From NCBI GenBank assembly GCA_020723405.1, contig DYIY01000006.1, forward strand, positions 173,531-237,530: DNA of 64,000 bases. Direction: 5' to 3'. This stretch comes from Thiobacillus denitrificans. GTDB lineage: Bacteria; Pseudomonadota; Gammaproteobacteria; Burkholderiales; Thiobacillaceae. A program made the translations under genes and the position numbers. Below are positions 35,900-45,480 of this stretch, piece after piece; the first letter of the stretch is position 1; each line of letters starts with the position of its first letter. Below the pieces are notes generated by a model, which worked only from the letters and a program-made list of their open reading frames with translations, was not told where the DNA came from and ran no database searches.

Positions 35900-36582
35900 C
35901 CCTGCAACAAGCCGATTTCGATGCCTTGCGTCGCCTGTACCTGTTCTCCGGCATGGAGGATGGGGAATTCCTCGACATCATGGCCCATGCAGCCCCGGTG
36001 CATCTGGCATCCGGCCAGCTCCTGTTCAGCCAGGGCGACTCGGCCCGGGCCTTCTTCTGGGTGGCCGAGGGGGTGATCCGCCTGTTCCGGGCCTCCCCCC
36101 AGGGAGAAGAGAAGGTCATCGAGTTGATCGGCGGGAACCGGCTGTTCGCCGAAGCCACCCTGTTCATGGGCGGCCGCTACCCGGTCAACGCCGCCGCCCA
36201 GACTCCCGCCCGACTGGTGGCCATCGACAGTCAGAACTTCAAGAGCTGGCTGGCCCGGGATACGGAGCGCTGCTTCCGCCTCATGGCGGGCATGAGCACC
36301 CGTCTGCACAAACTGGTGAACGACATCGACCGGCTTACCCTCATGAAGGGCTCCGACCGGCTCCTGCAATACCTGCTGGACCACTCCGACCCGGATGACA
36401 CCGGACGGCAGAGGGTCGAATGGGAAGCGCCCAAGCAGGTCATCGCCTCCCGCATCGGCGTCAAACCGGAAACCCTGTCCCGGCTGTTGCACAAGCTCAC
36501 CGACCAGGGGTGCATCGAGATGTCGGGCACCGCCCTCTACATCCGCGACGCCGAGCGGCTGCGCCAAGCCGAAGGCGAGTAA
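35896..36582 (+). CDS. Crp/Fnr family transcriptional regulator
   Basis: 228 residues. A cyclic-nucleotide-binding-like beta roll (LASGQLLFSQGDSARAFFWV, FAEATLFMGGRYPVNAAAQT), a dimerisation helix and a C-terminal HTH (APKQVIASRIGVKPETLSRL). No N-terminal Cys cluster for an Fe-S centre is present, so it is not an FNR-type oxygen sensor. The PETLSR recognition helix resembles Dnr/Fnr-like factors. Its position after rpoS suggests expression linked to stress or stationary phase. Confidence 0.88.
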   Translation: MTLQQADFDALRRLYLFSGMEDGEFLDIMAHAAPVHLASGQLLFSQGDSARAFFWVAEGVIRLFRASPQGEEKVIELIGGNRLFAEATLFMGGRYPVNAAAQTPARLVAIDSQNFKSWLARDTERCFRLMAGMSTRLHKLVNDIDRLTLMKGSDRLLQYLLDHSDPDDTGRQRVEWEAPKQVIASRIGVKPETLSRLLHKLTDQGCIEMSGTALYIRDAERLRQAEGE

Positions 36583-36585
36583 GGA

Positions 36586-36954
36586 TCAGCCGGGAAGCAG
36601 GGCCGCTGCCACCCGCCGGCCTTCTGCGGCCAGGATGTTGTAGGTGCGGCAGGCGGCAGCGCTATCCATCACTTCCACCCCGATGCGTGCGCCGATGAGG
36701 CTGGCATAGAGGCCCGGCGGCGGAAAGCGCAGGCGGTGACCGCTGCCCAGCAGCACGATCTCCGGGGCCCGGATGAGCAGGGCATCGAAGTGGATGGCGG
36801 CCAGATCGGAGAAGGCCAAGGCCCAACCGGTCACCACCTCGTCCGGCAGTACGATGAGGCCCCCTTCGTGGCGCTGGCCGTTGACCAGCACGTGGTCTGG
36901 GCCATGGCCGGTGATCCGGTTGATGCCGGACATATCGGAAAGGTGCAGTTTCAT
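36586..36954 (-). CDS. Mth938-like (DUF498) domain protein
   Basis: 122 residues. NRITGHGPDHVLVNGQRHEG, LIRAPEIVLLGSGHRLRFPP, a middle IGVEVMDSAAACRTYNIL and AEGRRVAAALLPG follow the Mth938 fold, related to mitochondrial NDUFAF3. Bacterial function is unknown. It converges on the Crp/Fnr gene with a 3-base gap and diverges from alaC by 79 bases. Confidence 0.9.
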   Translation of the reverse strand: MKLHLSDMSGINRITGHGPDHVLVNGQRHEGGLIVLPDEVVTGWALAFSDLAAIHFDALLIRAPEIVLLGSGHRLRFPPPGLYASLIGARIGVEVMDSAAACRTYNILAAEGRRVAAALLPG

Positions 36955-37033
36955 GGGCGCGGGGAGGCAGTCGGATTGCCCGTGAATTGGGCACTCGGGT
37001 AAGATTACCCGCTTTTACGACGCCCCGTCAGAG

Positions 37034-38221
37034 ATGGAAGAATTTCCCAGAATCAAACGACTGCCGCCTTACGTGTTCAACATCACCGGCGACCTGAAAA
37101 TGGCCGCCCGGCGGCGGGGCGAAGACATCATCGACTTCGGCATGGGCAATCCTGACCAGCCCACGCCGCCCCACATCGTCGAGAAGATGATCGAGACCGC
37201 CCGGCGCGGCGACACCCACCGCTATTCCGTGTCCAAGGGCATCCCGCGCCTGCGCAAGGCCGTGTGCAACTGGTACAAGACCCGCTACGGCGTGGACTTC
37301 GACCCGGAAAAGGAAGCCATCGTCACCATCGGCTCCAAGGAGGGCATCGCCCACCTGGCCCTGGCCACCCTGGACCGGGGCGACATCGTGCTGGTGCCCA
37401 ACCCCAGCTACCCCATCCACATCTATGGGCCGGTCATCGCCGGGGCCGACATCCGCCACCTGCCCATGGTGCCGGGGGTGAACTTCTTCGAGGAAATGGA
37501 AAAGGCCATCAAGGATTTCTGGCCCAAGCCGAAGATGCTCATCCTCAATTTTCCCAGCAACCCCACCACCCAATGCGTGGAACTCGAATTCTTCGAGAAG
37601 GTGGTGGCCATGGCCAAGGAATACGGCATCCTGGTGGTCCACGACATCGCCTACGCCGACATCGTCTTCGACGGCTACCAGGCCCCCTCTATCATGCAGG
37701 TGAAGGGCGCCAAGGACGTGGCGGTGGAGTTCTTCACCCTGTCCAAGAGCTACAACATGCCCGGCTGGCGGGTGGGCTTCATGGTGGGCAATCCCCGCCT
37801 CTGCGCCGCCCTGGCCCGCATCAAGAGCTACCACGACTACGGCACCTTCACCCCCATCCAGGTGGCGGCCATCACCGCTTTGGAAGGTCCCCAGGATTGC
37901 GTGGAAGATATCCGCCTCATGTATCAGAAACGCCGGGACGCCCTCATCAAGGGCCTCAATGAGGTGGGCTGGAACGTGGAAGCCCCCAAGGCCACCATGT
38001 TCGTCTGGACCCCCATACCGGAGCCCTATGCCCATCTGAAGTCCCTGGAGTTCTCCAAGAAACTCCTGGCCGACGCCAAGGTGGCCGTCTCACCAGGGGT
38101 GGGCTTCGGCGACTACGGTGACGACCACGTGCGCTTCGCCCTCATCGAAAACGAAATGCGCACCCGCCAGGCCATCCGCGGCCTGCGCGACATGTTCAGG
38201 AAAGACGGATTGATCAAATGA
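37034..38221 (+). CDS. alaC: Alanine (glutamate-pyruvate) aminotransferase AlaC
   Basis: 395 residues, fold type I PLP aminotransferase. [71 protein letters not shown] and the PLP-lysine region [15 protein letters not shown] (Lys in SKS) are all present. The [10 protein letters not shown] variant typifies AlaC-type enzymes. It overlaps hom by 4 bases, a common betaproteobacterial alaC-hom-thrC operon. Confidence 0.94.
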   Translation: MEEFPRIKRLPPYVFNITGDLKMAARRRGEDIIDFGMGNPDQPTPPHIVEKMIETARRGDTHRYSVSKGIPRLRKAVCNWYKTRYGVDFDPEKEAIVTIGSKEGIAHLALATLDRGDIVLVPNPSYPIHIYGPVIAGADIRHLPMVPGVNFFEEMEKAIKDFWPKPKMLILNFPSNPTTQCVELEFFEKVVAMAKEYGILVVHDIAYADIVFDGYQAPSIMQVKGAKDVAVEFFTLSKSYNMPGWRVGFMVGNPRLCAALARIKSYHDYGTFTPIQVAAITALEGPQDCVEDIRLMYQKRRDALIKGLNEVGWNVEAPKATMFVWTPIPEPYAHLKSLEFSKKLLADAKVAVSPGVGFGDYGDDHVRFALIENEMRTRQAIRGLRDMFRKDGLIK

Positions 38222-39531
38222 AACCCATGAACGTAGGCCTGCTCGGCATCGGCACCGTCGGTGGCGGCACCTGGACGGTGCTGACCCGCAACCAGGAAGA
38301 GATCACCCGCCGGGCCGGCCGCCCCATCTGCATCACCGCCGTGGCGGATCGGGACCTGGAACGGGCCCGCCAGCTTACCGGCGGCCAGGCCACGGTCACC
38401 GATGATGCCTTCGCCCTGGTCAAGGACCCCGCCATCGACATCGTGGTGGAACTCATCGGCGGCTACACCACGGCCAAGGACCTGGTGATGATGGCCATCG
38501 AGAACGGCAAACACGTGGTCACCGCCAACAAAGCCCTGCTGGCCGTCCATGGCAACGAAATCTTCGCCGCCGCCCAGCGAAAGGGCGTCATGGTGGCCTT
38601 CGAAGCCGCCGTGGCCGGGGGCATCCCCATCATCAAGGCCCTGCGCGAGGGCCTGTCCGCCAACCGCATCCAATGGCTGGCCGGCATCATCAACGGCACC
38701 ACCAACTTCATCCTCTCCGAGATGCGCGACAAGGGCCTGGCCTTCGCCGACGTGCTCAAGGAAGCCCAGCGCCTGGGCTACGCCGAGGCGGACCCCACCT
38801 TCGACATCGAGGGCATCGACGCGGCCCACAAGGCCACCCTCATGGCCTCCATCGCCTTCGGCATCCCGGTCCAGTTCGACAAGGCCTACATCGAAGGCAT
38901 CACCCAGCTCCAGGCCATGGACATCCGCTATGCCGAACAGCTTGGTTACCGCATCAAGCTCCTGGGCATCGCCAAGCGCAAGATCAACGGCGTGGAACTG
39001 CGGGTCCATCCCACCCTGATTCCCGCCAAGCGCCTCATCGCCAACGTGGAAGGCGCCATGAACGCCGTGCTGGTTTGGGGTGACGCCGTGGGCGCCACCC
39101 TCTACTACGGCAAGGGTGCCGGCGCCGAACCCACCGCCAGCGCCGTCATCGCCGACTTGGTGGACGTGACCCGGCTGCACACCGCCGACCCCCAGAACCG
39201 GGTGCCCCACCTGGCCTTCCAGGCCGACCAGCTCACCGACCTGCCGGTGCTGCCCATCGAGGAAGTGGAAACCGCCTACTACCTGCGCATGCGCGCCGCC
39301 GACAAGCCCGGCGTGCTGGCCGACATCACCCGCATCCTGGCCGACTCGGCCATCTCCATCGACGCCCTGTTGCAGCGGGAGCCGGAAGAGGGTGAAGAGC
39401 AGACCGACATCGTGCTGCTCACCCACGTGGCCAGGGAGAAGGCCGTCAATGCCGCCATGGCCGCCATCGAGGCCCTGGACACGGTGCACGGCAAGGTGAC
39501 CCGCATCCGCCTGGAAGAACTGAACGGCTGA
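38218..39531 (+). CDS. hom: Homoserine dehydrogenase
   Basis: 437 residues. An N-terminal NAD(P)-binding site ([17 protein letters not shown]), a catalytic domain ([54 protein letters not shown]) and a C-terminal ACT domain ([20 protein letters not shown]) for threonine feedback. It makes homoserine from aspartate semialdehyde. The start could also be the second Met, 9 bases in. Confidence 0.97.
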   Translation: MKPMNVGLLGIGTVGGGTWTVLTRNQEEITRRAGRPICITAVADRDLERARQLTGGQATVTDDAFALVKDPAIDIVVELIGGYTTAKDLVMMAIENGKHVVTANKALLAVHGNEIFAAAQRKGVMVAFEAAVAGGIPIIKALREGLSANRIQWLAGIINGTTNFILSEMRDKGLAFADVLKEAQRLGYAEADPTFDIEGIDAAHKATLMASIAFGIPVQFDKAYIEGITQLQAMDIRYAEQLGYRIKLLGIAKRKINGVELRVHPTLIPAKRLIANVEGAMNAVLVWGDAVGATLYYGKGAGAEPTASAVIADLVDVTRLHTADPQNRVPHLAFQADQLTDLPVLPIEEVETAYYLRMRAADKPGVLADITRILADSAISIDALLQREPEEGEEQTDIVLLTHVAREKAVNAAMAAIEALDTVHGKVTRIRLEELNG

Positions 39532-39586
39532 GGTTGGATCGGCAGGGGCCCTCGGGCCGCGCCGGCCAAGCCGTCGAGAGAGCGCA

Positions 39587-41020
39587 ATGAAATACGTCAG
39601 CACCCGGGGCCAGTCCCCCGCCCAGAGCTTCACGGAAATCCTCCTCGGCGGCCTGGCCCCCGACGGGGGCCTGTACCTGCCTGAGACCTATCCCCGTTTC
39701 AGCCGGGAGGATCTGGCGGCCATGGCCGCCATGGATTACCGGCAACTGGCCTTCGCCATCCTGTCCCGGCTGGTGGACGACATGCCCGGCGCCGATCTGC
39801 GAGCCCTGGTGGACAAGACCTATACCGCCCAGGTCTACAGCCACGGCCGGCCGGATTCCGATTTCAGCCAGATTACCCCCCTGCGCAAGCTGGAAGACGG
39901 CTTGTTCATCCTGGAACTGTCCAACGGCCCCACCCTGGCCTTCAAGGACATGGCCATGCAGCTCCTGGGCAACCTGTTCGAGTACGCCCTGGACAAGGCC
40001 GGCCAGGACATCAACATCCTGGGGGCCACCTCCGGCGATACCGGCTCCGCCGCCGAGTACGCCATGCGCGGCAAACACAACGTGCGGGTGTTCATGCTCT
40101 CCCCGGCCCAGGGGATGACCCCTTTCCAGCAGGCCCAGATGTACAGCCTGCAAGACCCCAACATCTTCAACATTGCCGTGCGCGGGGTATTCGACGACTG
40201 CCAGGACATTGTGAAGAATGTTTCCAATGATCTTGAATTCAAAGCGAAATATCGGATAGGCGCTGTCAACTCCATCAACTGGGGACGCATTGCCGCCCAG
40301 GTGATCTACTACTTCAAGGCCTACTTCGCCGTAGCCGGCAGCGGCGGCGGGGAAGTGAGCTTCTGCGTGCCGTCCGGCAACTTCGGCAACGTCTGTGCCG
40401 GCCACATCGCCCGCATGATGGGCCTGCCCATCCGCAAGCTGGTGGTGGCCACCAACGAGAACGACGTGCTGGACGAGTTTTTCCGCAGCGGCGTCTATCG
40501 GCCCCGCACCGCAGCCCAGACCCTGCACACCTCCAGCCCCTCCATGGACATTTCCAAGGCCTCCAACTTCGAGCGCTTCATCGCCGACCTGGTGGGCCGG
40601 GACAGCGCCAAGGTGGCTGCCCTGTGGAAACAGGTGGACGGGGGCGCCGGCTTCGACCTGAAGGCCGAGGGCCTGATGGACCGGGTGAAGGAATTCGGCT
40701 TCGAATCCGGCAGCAGCAGCCACGCCGACCGGGTGGCCACCATCCGCATGGCCTGGGAGAAGTACCGCACCATGATCGACACCCACACGGCGGACGGCCT
40801 GAAGGTGGGGCTCGCCCATCGAGAACCCGGGGTGCCCATGATCTGCCTGGAGACGGCCCTGCCGGCCAAGTTCGAGGAGACCATCCGGGAGGCCCTGAAC
40901 CTGCGTCCGGAACGTCCCGCCGGCCTGGAGGACCTGGAATCCCTGCCGCGCCGGGTGGAGACCATGGATCCGGACACGGCCGCCATCCAGGCCTACATCG
41001 CCCGCCACGCCGACGACTGA
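39587..41020 (+). CDS. thrC: Threonine synthase
   Basis: 477 residues. MKYVSTRGQSPAQSFTEILL, the PLP-lysine region NGPTLAFKDMAMQLLGNLFE (Lys in FKD), GATSGDTGSAAEYAMRG, FCVPSGNFGNVCAGHIA and SPSMDISKASNFERF identify the long (fungal/E. coli-like) class of ThrC. It converts O-phosphohomoserine to threonine. The 55-base gap after hom contains no terminator I can see. Confidence 0.97.
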   Translation: MKYVSTRGQSPAQSFTEILLGGLAPDGGLYLPETYPRFSREDLAAMAAMDYRQLAFAILSRLVDDMPGADLRALVDKTYTAQVYSHGRPDSDFSQITPLRKLEDGLFILELSNGPTLAFKDMAMQLLGNLFEYALDKAGQDINILGATSGDTGSAAEYAMRGKHNVRVFMLSPAQGMTPFQQAQMYSLQDPNIFNIAVRGVFDDCQDIVKNVSNDLEFKAKYRIGAVNSINWGRIAAQVIYYFKAYFAVAGSGGGEVSFCVPSGNFGNVCAGHIARMMGLPIRKLVVATNENDVLDEFFRSGVYRPRTAAQTLHTSSPSMDISKASNFERFIADLVGRDSAKVAALWKQVDGGAGFDLKAEGLMDRVKEFGFESGSSSHADRVATIRMAWEKYRTMIDTHTADGLKVGLAHREPGVPMICLETALPAKFEETIREALNLRPERPAGLEDLESLPRRVETMDPDTAAIQAYIARHADD

Positions 41021-41026
41021 TCCGCC

Positions 41027-41404
41027 ATGGGCGCCTGGGTCCGCCGTCTTGCCGTCCTGCTGGGCCTGGCCCTGCTGGCAGGCTTGGGCCAGGCCTTCTG
41101 GACCGGTGGCCAGGGCAAGCTGGAAGCCGCCGGCATCCATGCCCTGGAGTTGCCGGAACAGGCCCGCTCGACCCTGGCCCTGATCCGCCAGGGCGGTCCC
41201 TACCCCTACGCCAAGGACGGCAGCGTCTTCCAAAACCGGGAAGGCCGCCTGCCGCCCCGGGAACGGGGCTACTACCGGGAATACACCGTGCCCACGCCGG
41301 GCTCCCGGGACCGGGGTGCGCGGCGCATCGTGGCCGGGGGCGGCACGGCCGAGTTCTGGTACACCGCCGACCATTACCGGACATTCAAGCGCATTCGGGA
41401 GTGA
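41027..41404 (+). CDS. Secreted barnase-like ribonuclease
   Basis: 125 residues. An N-terminal signal peptide (RRLAVLLGLALLAGLGQA) precedes a microbial RNase fold of the barnase/N1 type: FQNREGRLPPRERGYYREY (candidate catalytic Glu in YREY), RGARRIVAGG (Arg) and YTADHYRTFKRI (His). These three match the barnase Glu-Arg-His set by position in the fold. It follows thrC by 6 bases and is followed by its probable inhibitor. It could serve RNA scavenging or killing of neighbours. Confidence 0.85.
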   Translation: MGAWVRRLAVLLGLALLAGLGQAFWTGGQGKLEAAGIHALELPEQARSTLALIRQGGPYPYAKDGSVFQNREGRLPPRERGYYREYTVPTPGSRDRGARRIVAGGGTAEFWYTADHYRTFKRIRE

Positions 41405-41411
41405 CAAGGCC

Positions 41412-41795
41412 ATGCCCCGCCTGGAAGACATCCTGGCCCAGCCGTCCCTGAACGGTGTTTATCGCCTGCTGACCCCGGCGGAACTGGTGCCGGTGCTGGA
41501 CGGCACCACCCTGGCCGGCAAGGTTGAACTGCTGGCCGGTATCGGCCGGGCCCTGGATTTCCCCGATTACTACGGCGGCAACTGGGATGCCCTCGAAGAG
41601 TGCCTGTCCGACCTGTCCTGGCGGGCAGGCCCGGTCCACCTGCTGATCCGCCATGCCGATGCCATCCCCGCCGAGCACCTGGGCATGCTGCTGGACATCT
41701 TCACCGAGGCTGCCGGCCACTGGGCCCGGCTGGGCCGGGTATGCAGCCTGTTCCTGGAAGGGCTGGCGTCCGGGGAGTTGGCTGAGGCCAGTTGA
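41412..41795 (+). CDS. Barstar family RNase inhibitor
   Basis: 127 residues. The barstar core FPDYYGGNWDALEECLSDLS (Tyr-Tyr-Gly-x-Asn-x-Asp-Ala-x2-Glu) is clear, preceded by LAGKVELLAGIGRALDF. Barstar plugs the active site of its cognate RNase with an acidic helix and loop. Start ATG 41412 is 7 bases after the RNase gene. The inhibitor has no signal peptide and so protects the cytoplasm before export. Confidence 0.9.
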   Translation: MPRLEDILAQPSLNGVYRLLTPAELVPVLDGTTLAGKVELLAGIGRALDFPDYYGGNWDALEECLSDLSWRAGPVHLLIRHADAIPAEHLGMLLDIFTEAAGHWARLGRVCSLFLEGLASGELAEAS

Positions 41796-41811
41796 GGGGG
41801 CGGGGGGACGT

Positions 41812-41897
41812 GGTGCGCGCTTTGCTCACCACACCCTTGTACGAACCCTCTCCACGGTAGGGAAGACAAGGGTGTGGTGAGCAAAGCGAACCGCACC
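41812..41897. repeat. Large perfect inverted repeat between convergent genes
   Basis: Arms at 41818-41840 and 41866-41888 are perfectly complementary over 23 bases and are separated by 25 bases that hold a small CCCT/AGGG stem. An outer GGTGCG/CGCACC pair (41812-41817 with 41892-41897) extends it after a bulge. No T-tract flanks it on either strand. It lies between convergent barstar and narL and may block converging transcripts or form a cruciform. Confidence 0.9.
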
Positions 41898-41916
41898 GCC
41901 CCCCTACCTGTCACGA

Positions 41917-42597
41917 TCAACCCCCCCCTTGTCTCTGCCTGCTGGGGGGCAGATTGGCCACTGCCCACACGGCGGCTTCCACCCGGGATTTCAAGCCGAG
42001 CTTGCGCAGGATGTGCTTCACGTGGACCTTCACGGTCCCTTCGGCGATGTCCAGTTCCTTGCCGATCACTTTGTTGCTCATGCCCACGGCGATGCGTTCC
42101 AGGATGCGCGCTTCCTGGTCGGTCAGGTCCGCTTCCTGGGCGCTTTGCGGACGTTTATGGCCACGCAGGGCGGCGGCCAGCAGGTGAGTGAGGGCATCGG
42201 AGATGATGACCTGGCCGGCGGCGGCAGCTTGCAGGCTCTCCACCATCTGCTCCGGTTCCATGTCCTTCAGCAGATAGCCGTCCGCTCCGTGGCGCAGGGC
42301 GGTGACCAGATCCTCGGCCTGGTCTGAAACGGTGACCATGATGACCCGGGTATCCAGGTCGGCCCGTTTCACGACCTTGAGCACTTCCAGACCGTCCATG
42401 CCTTTCATGTTCAGGTCCAGCAGCAGCAGGTCGGGATGCAGGCGGCGTACCAGTTCGATGCCGGCCTGGCCTCCGGAGGACTCGCCCACCAGGTGGAACT
42501 GGGGGATGGTGTTGAGCAGTTGGATGAGCCCCCGGCGGAACAGGGGGTGGTCATCCACGATGACCACGGAGATGGTGGCGCTCGTACTGGGGGTCAT
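41917..42597 (-). CDS. narL: NarL-type nitrate/nitrite response regulator
   Basis: 226 residues. A receiver domain (VVIVDDHPLFRRGLIQLL; phosphorylation Asp in LLLLDLNMKGMDGLE; Lys in YLLKDMEPE) and a LuxR-type HTH (LTDQEARILERIAVGMSNKV, IAEGTVKVHVKHILRKLGLK). It overlaps narX by 4 bases and is its cognate regulator. Confidence 0.95.
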   Translation of the reverse strand: MTPSTSATISVVIVDDHPLFRRGLIQLLNTIPQFHLVGESSGGQAGIELVRRLHPDLLLLDLNMKGMDGLEVLKVVKRADLDTRVIMVTVSDQAEDLVTALRHGADGYLLKDMEPEQMVESLQAAAAGQVIISDALTHLLAAALRGHKRPQSAQEADLTDQEARILERIAVGMSNKVIGKELDIAEGTVKVHVKHILRKLGLKSRVEAAVWAVANLPPSRQRQGGG

Positions 42598-44516
42598 GGT
42601 CTGGGCAGTTTCGGGAGGGAAGAAGACGGCGATTCTTTCGACAGGGTGGGCTGCGGCTCGGCAACGAACACCAGGGTGATCCGGGCCCCCCCCTGGGGGC
42701 GGTTTTCAAGCTGGAGGTGGCCACCCAGGCTGGCGGCCCGTTCACGCATGATGTTCAGTCCATAGTGGAGCTCCGTGGTGGGGGCGGAGCGGTCGGTGAG
42801 TCCCACCCCGTCGTCCTCCACGGTCACCCGCAGCATGCCCCGGTCAAAGCCCAGGCAGACCCAGGCCTGCGTGGCGGCGGCGTGGCGCAGGACGTTGGAC
42901 AAGGCTTCGCGGATGATTTGCAGCACGTGGATTTCCTGGTTGGGGCTCAGGCGACAACTTTCCAGGCGGTTCTCCAGATGGATGGGCAGGCCGCCCCGGT
43001 CGCTGAATTCCGCAGCGGTGCGGCCCAGCAGATCGATGAAATCGCCCTGCATCTTGAGGCGGAAGGTGGCCAACAATTCGCGCAACTGCCGGTAGGCCGA
43101 AGTGATGCCCTCGCGCAGATCGGCCAGGATGGCCTCCGCCTCCTGGCGATGCGCCGGGTCGGACAGCACGGGATGCAGCAGGCTGGCCTGGATTTTCATG
43201 TAGGACAGGGATTGGGCGATGGAATCGTGCAGTTCCCGGGCGATGACCGAGCGCTCCTCCTGGAGGGCCAGCAGACGCTCCTGCTCGGTGCGCTGGACGA
43301 TGCCCAGGGCGATGCCCACATGACGGCTCAGAGCGTCCAGCAGTTGCTCCTGCCAAGGTTCCAGGCGGCGCTCCGGGGGCAGGGCCAGGCGCAGGACGCC
43401 ATAGAGGCCGTCCTTGTCCCGCAGGGGCACCAGCAACTGCACCCCGCCGGGCAGGGTGCGGTATTGCCATTGCACGGGTCCGGCCAGGCTGGCCATGCAC
43501 TGGGCGCAATCGCCCTCGGTCTGGTCCTGACAGGGGCCCAGGGTGCTGGCCAGGATGGCGGCCCGGCCCTCCTGCCTGGTCATCAGGCAGGCCATGCCGC
43601 CGGTCAGGCCCAGCAGGCGTTCCAGGTCGGCCAGCACGGCCCGATAGGTGTCCGGCGCCAGGGCGTCTTCATGGAGTCGGGCAATGGCGTTGTAGAGCAG
43701 TTCCAGGGATTGATTGCTGCGGGTCAGGGCGGCGGTCTTTTCCCGTACCCGCTGCTCCAGGCCTTGATAGAGCTTGTCCAGTTCCTCGGCCATGGTGTCG
43801 AAGGCCCGGGCCAGTTGGCCCAGTTCGTTTTCCCGGATGACCTGACTGCGGGGGGCAAAGTCTCCCTGGGCATAGTGGCGGGCGTTGTTCACCAGGGTGG
43901 CCAGGGGGGCCAGGACACTGCGCTGGACCAGCACAATGCTGACGAACAGGACGATGATGATGAGCACCAGGGCCACGCCCAGGATGGTGCGCATGTGGCT
44001 GATGCGTGCTTCCGTATCACCTTCGAGTTGGGCCACCATGGTGTTGATGTCGGCCACGAAATCGTCGATGAGGGCCAGCAGGGCGTTGTGCTTTTCCAGG
44101 GAATGCAGGTCCGCCCCGGAGAGCGCTTCCTCTTCCAGCAGGGGCTTGAGCCGGTCCCGCCAGGTGGCCTGGACGGCACGGAAGGTGGCGGCGTAATCGC
44201 TGTCCGGATCCCGGGCCATGGCGTTGTTCAGGGAAAGATCGGCCATGCTGGCCTCGAACTGGACCATGGCCACCCGTAAGGCGGGGTGGCTGTCGGATCG
44301 GTTCAGGGCATCGGCCAAGACCTGACTGCCCATGCGGTGGCTTTGCTTGCGCAGGCTGCCCGCCACGTTGATGGCGCTGCCGCTGCCCTGGATGCGTTCC
44401 GCCACAATCACCGCAGTGGCGATGCCGCCCACGCCGATGGTGGTGACCGCCACCATGGCCAGAGCCATGCCGAGCAGGATGGAGCGACGGTTCAGAGCAT
44501 TCCAGACCCGGTGCAT
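42594..44516 (-). CDS. narX: NarX-type nitrate/nitrite sensor histidine kinase
   Basis: 640 residues from ATG 44516. A first membrane helix (LLGMALAMVAVTTIGVGGIA), a periplasmic domain with a P-box-like NVAGSLRKQSHRMGSQV, a second membrane helix (LGVALVLIIIVLFVSIVLV), HAMP, a Cys-containing central domain (GPCQDQTEGDCAQC) and a HisKA_3/HATPase pair (SVIARELHDSIAQSLSYMK with the phospho-His; VEDDGVGL). The frame is open 210 bases further upstream, but those residues fit no part of the family and cover the regulatory region. No nitrate reductase genes are in the window. Confidence 0.93.
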   Translation of the reverse strand: MHRVWNALNRRSILLGMALAMVAVTTIGVGGIATAVIVAERIQGSGSAINVAGSLRKQSHRMGSQVLADALNRSDSHPALRVAMVQFEASMADLSLNNAMARDPDSDYAATFRAVQATWRDRLKPLLEEEALSGADLHSLEKHNALLALIDDFVADINTMVAQLEGDTEARISHMRTILGVALVLIIIVLFVSIVLVQRSVLAPLATLVNNARHYAQGDFAPRSQVIRENELGQLARAFDTMAEELDKLYQGLEQRVREKTAALTRSNQSLELLYNAIARLHEDALAPDTYRAVLADLERLLGLTGGMACLMTRQEGRAAILASTLGPCQDQTEGDCAQCMASLAGPVQWQYRTLPGGVQLLVPLRDKDGLYGVLRLALPPERRLEPWQEQLLDALSRHVGIALGIVQRTEQERLLALQEERSVIARELHDSIAQSLSYMKIQASLLHPVLSDPAHRQEAEAILADLREGITSAYRQLRELLATFRLKMQGDFIDLLGRTAAEFSDRGGLPIHLENRLESCRLSPNQEIHVLQIIREALSNVLRHAAATQAWVCLGFDRGMLRVTVEDDGVGLTDRSAPTTELHYGLNIMRERAASLGGHLQLENRPQGGARITLVFVAEPQPTLSKESPSSSLPKLPRP

Positions 44517-44657
44517 GGTGGCGGTGCAGACTCCGATGACGGAAAGGGCGGTAGAAAAAACTATTAAGAGATACCACCATCGGCCAGAAATGCCCACGGC
44601 CCGCTTTTCAAACAGGGATAACCGTAGGAAAAACAAGGAGATGGCTGTCCGACATAC

Positions 44658-44695
44658 TACCTCTTTGGTGGTAACCTGAGTACCCCAATGGGGTA
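44658..44695. promoter_or_regulatory. Candidate NarL-type inverted heptamers
   Basis: TACCTCT-TT-GGTGGTA (44658-44673) is a 7-2-7 arrangement close to the NarL consensus TACYYMT-N2-AKRRGTA, with two mismatches in the right half. A second palindrome, TACCCCAATGGGGTA (44681-44695), follows with a one-base centre. Both lie between divergent narX and the Crp/Fnr gene. Confidence 0.5.
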
Positions 44696-44731
44696 TTTGC
44701 GCCCTTGGCGAGCGGCTTTTGTTCAATAGAC

Positions 44732-44745
44732 TTGATTAAGGTCAA
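44732..44745. promoter_or_regulatory. FNR/Dnr-type box
   Basis: TTGATTAAGGTCAA matches TTGAT-N4-ATCAA at nine of ten positions. It ends 31 bases before the Crp/Fnr start codon, so it is well placed for autoregulation or for action on divergent narXL. Confidence 0.65.
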
Positions 44746-44775
44746 ACCTTAACCAGTGCTGTGAACGGAGCCACC

Positions 44776-45465
44776 ATGATTCTCGAAACACGCCATTCCA
44801 TCACCGAGATCCTTTCCCGCCAGCCGCTGTTCCGCCTGCTGAGCGGCCAGGAATTGGCGCAACTGGCCCGGGGTGCCGGTGAATTCCGCCTGAGCCGCAA
44901 CGAGATGCTGTTGCAGAAGGGCGAGCGTTGCGACGGACTGCACGTGGTGGTGGCCGGCCAGATCAAGCTCTACCTGCCTTCCCTGGCGGGGGGCGAGAAA
45001 GTGGTGCGCATGGCCGGCCCCGGCGATACCTTCGGCGAAGAGGGGGTGTTCATGGGCAAACCCAGCCCCCTGGCCGCCCAGGCCACCAAGGACAGCATCC
45101 TGCTGCGCCTGGAGCGCCAGCCCCTGATGGACGCCATGGAACGCAACTGCGTACTGTCCAGCACCCTCATGAACCATTTGTGCACCCGCCTGTGCGATCT
45201 GGTGGACAACCTGGAAACCTGCGTGCAACGCAACAGCGCCCAACGGGTGGTGCATTACCTCGTGCAGATGGCGCCCCGCCATGGCGAGGCCTACGACATC
45301 GTGCTGGACGCCAACAAACAGACCATCGCCTCCCAGCTCAATCTGGCCCCCGAAACCTTTTCCCGGGTGCTGGGCAAGCTGGCCCGGGACGGCTGCATCC
45401 GGGTCCAGGGCCGCACCATCCGGGTCAACAATCTGGGCGCCCTGCGCGGCTACGCAGGGAGCTGA
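44776..45465 (+). CDS. Crp/Fnr family regulator (Dnr-like)
   Basis: 229 residues from ATG 44776, preceded by CGGAG. It has a beta-roll sensor (GERCDGLHVVVAGQIKLYLP, GEEGVFMGKPSPLAAQA), a long dimerisation helix and a C-terminal HTH (DANKQTIASQLNLAPETFSR). The Cys residues are not in the FNR 4Fe-4S pattern, which points to a Dnr-like factor that senses NO or another ligand; the ligand is not provable here. It diverges from narXL and has an FNR-type box in front, so it probably belongs to the anaerobic nitrate response. Confidence 0.88.
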   Translation: MILETRHSITEILSRQPLFRLLSGQELAQLARGAGEFRLSRNEMLLQKGERCDGLHVVVAGQIKLYLPSLAGGEKVVRMAGPGDTFGEEGVFMGKPSPLAAQATKDSILLRLERQPLMDAMERNCVLSSTLMNHLCTRLCDLVDNLETCVQRNSAQRVVHYLVQMAPRHGEAYDIVLDANKQTIASQLNLAPETFSRVLGKLARDGCIRVQGRTIRVNNLGALRGYAGS

Positions 45466-45480
45466 GTCCGCCGGCATTCT

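Noticed and set aside
41818..41888. Reading the 23-bp hairpin as a rho-independent terminator
   Set aside because: No T-tract on either strand after the stem.
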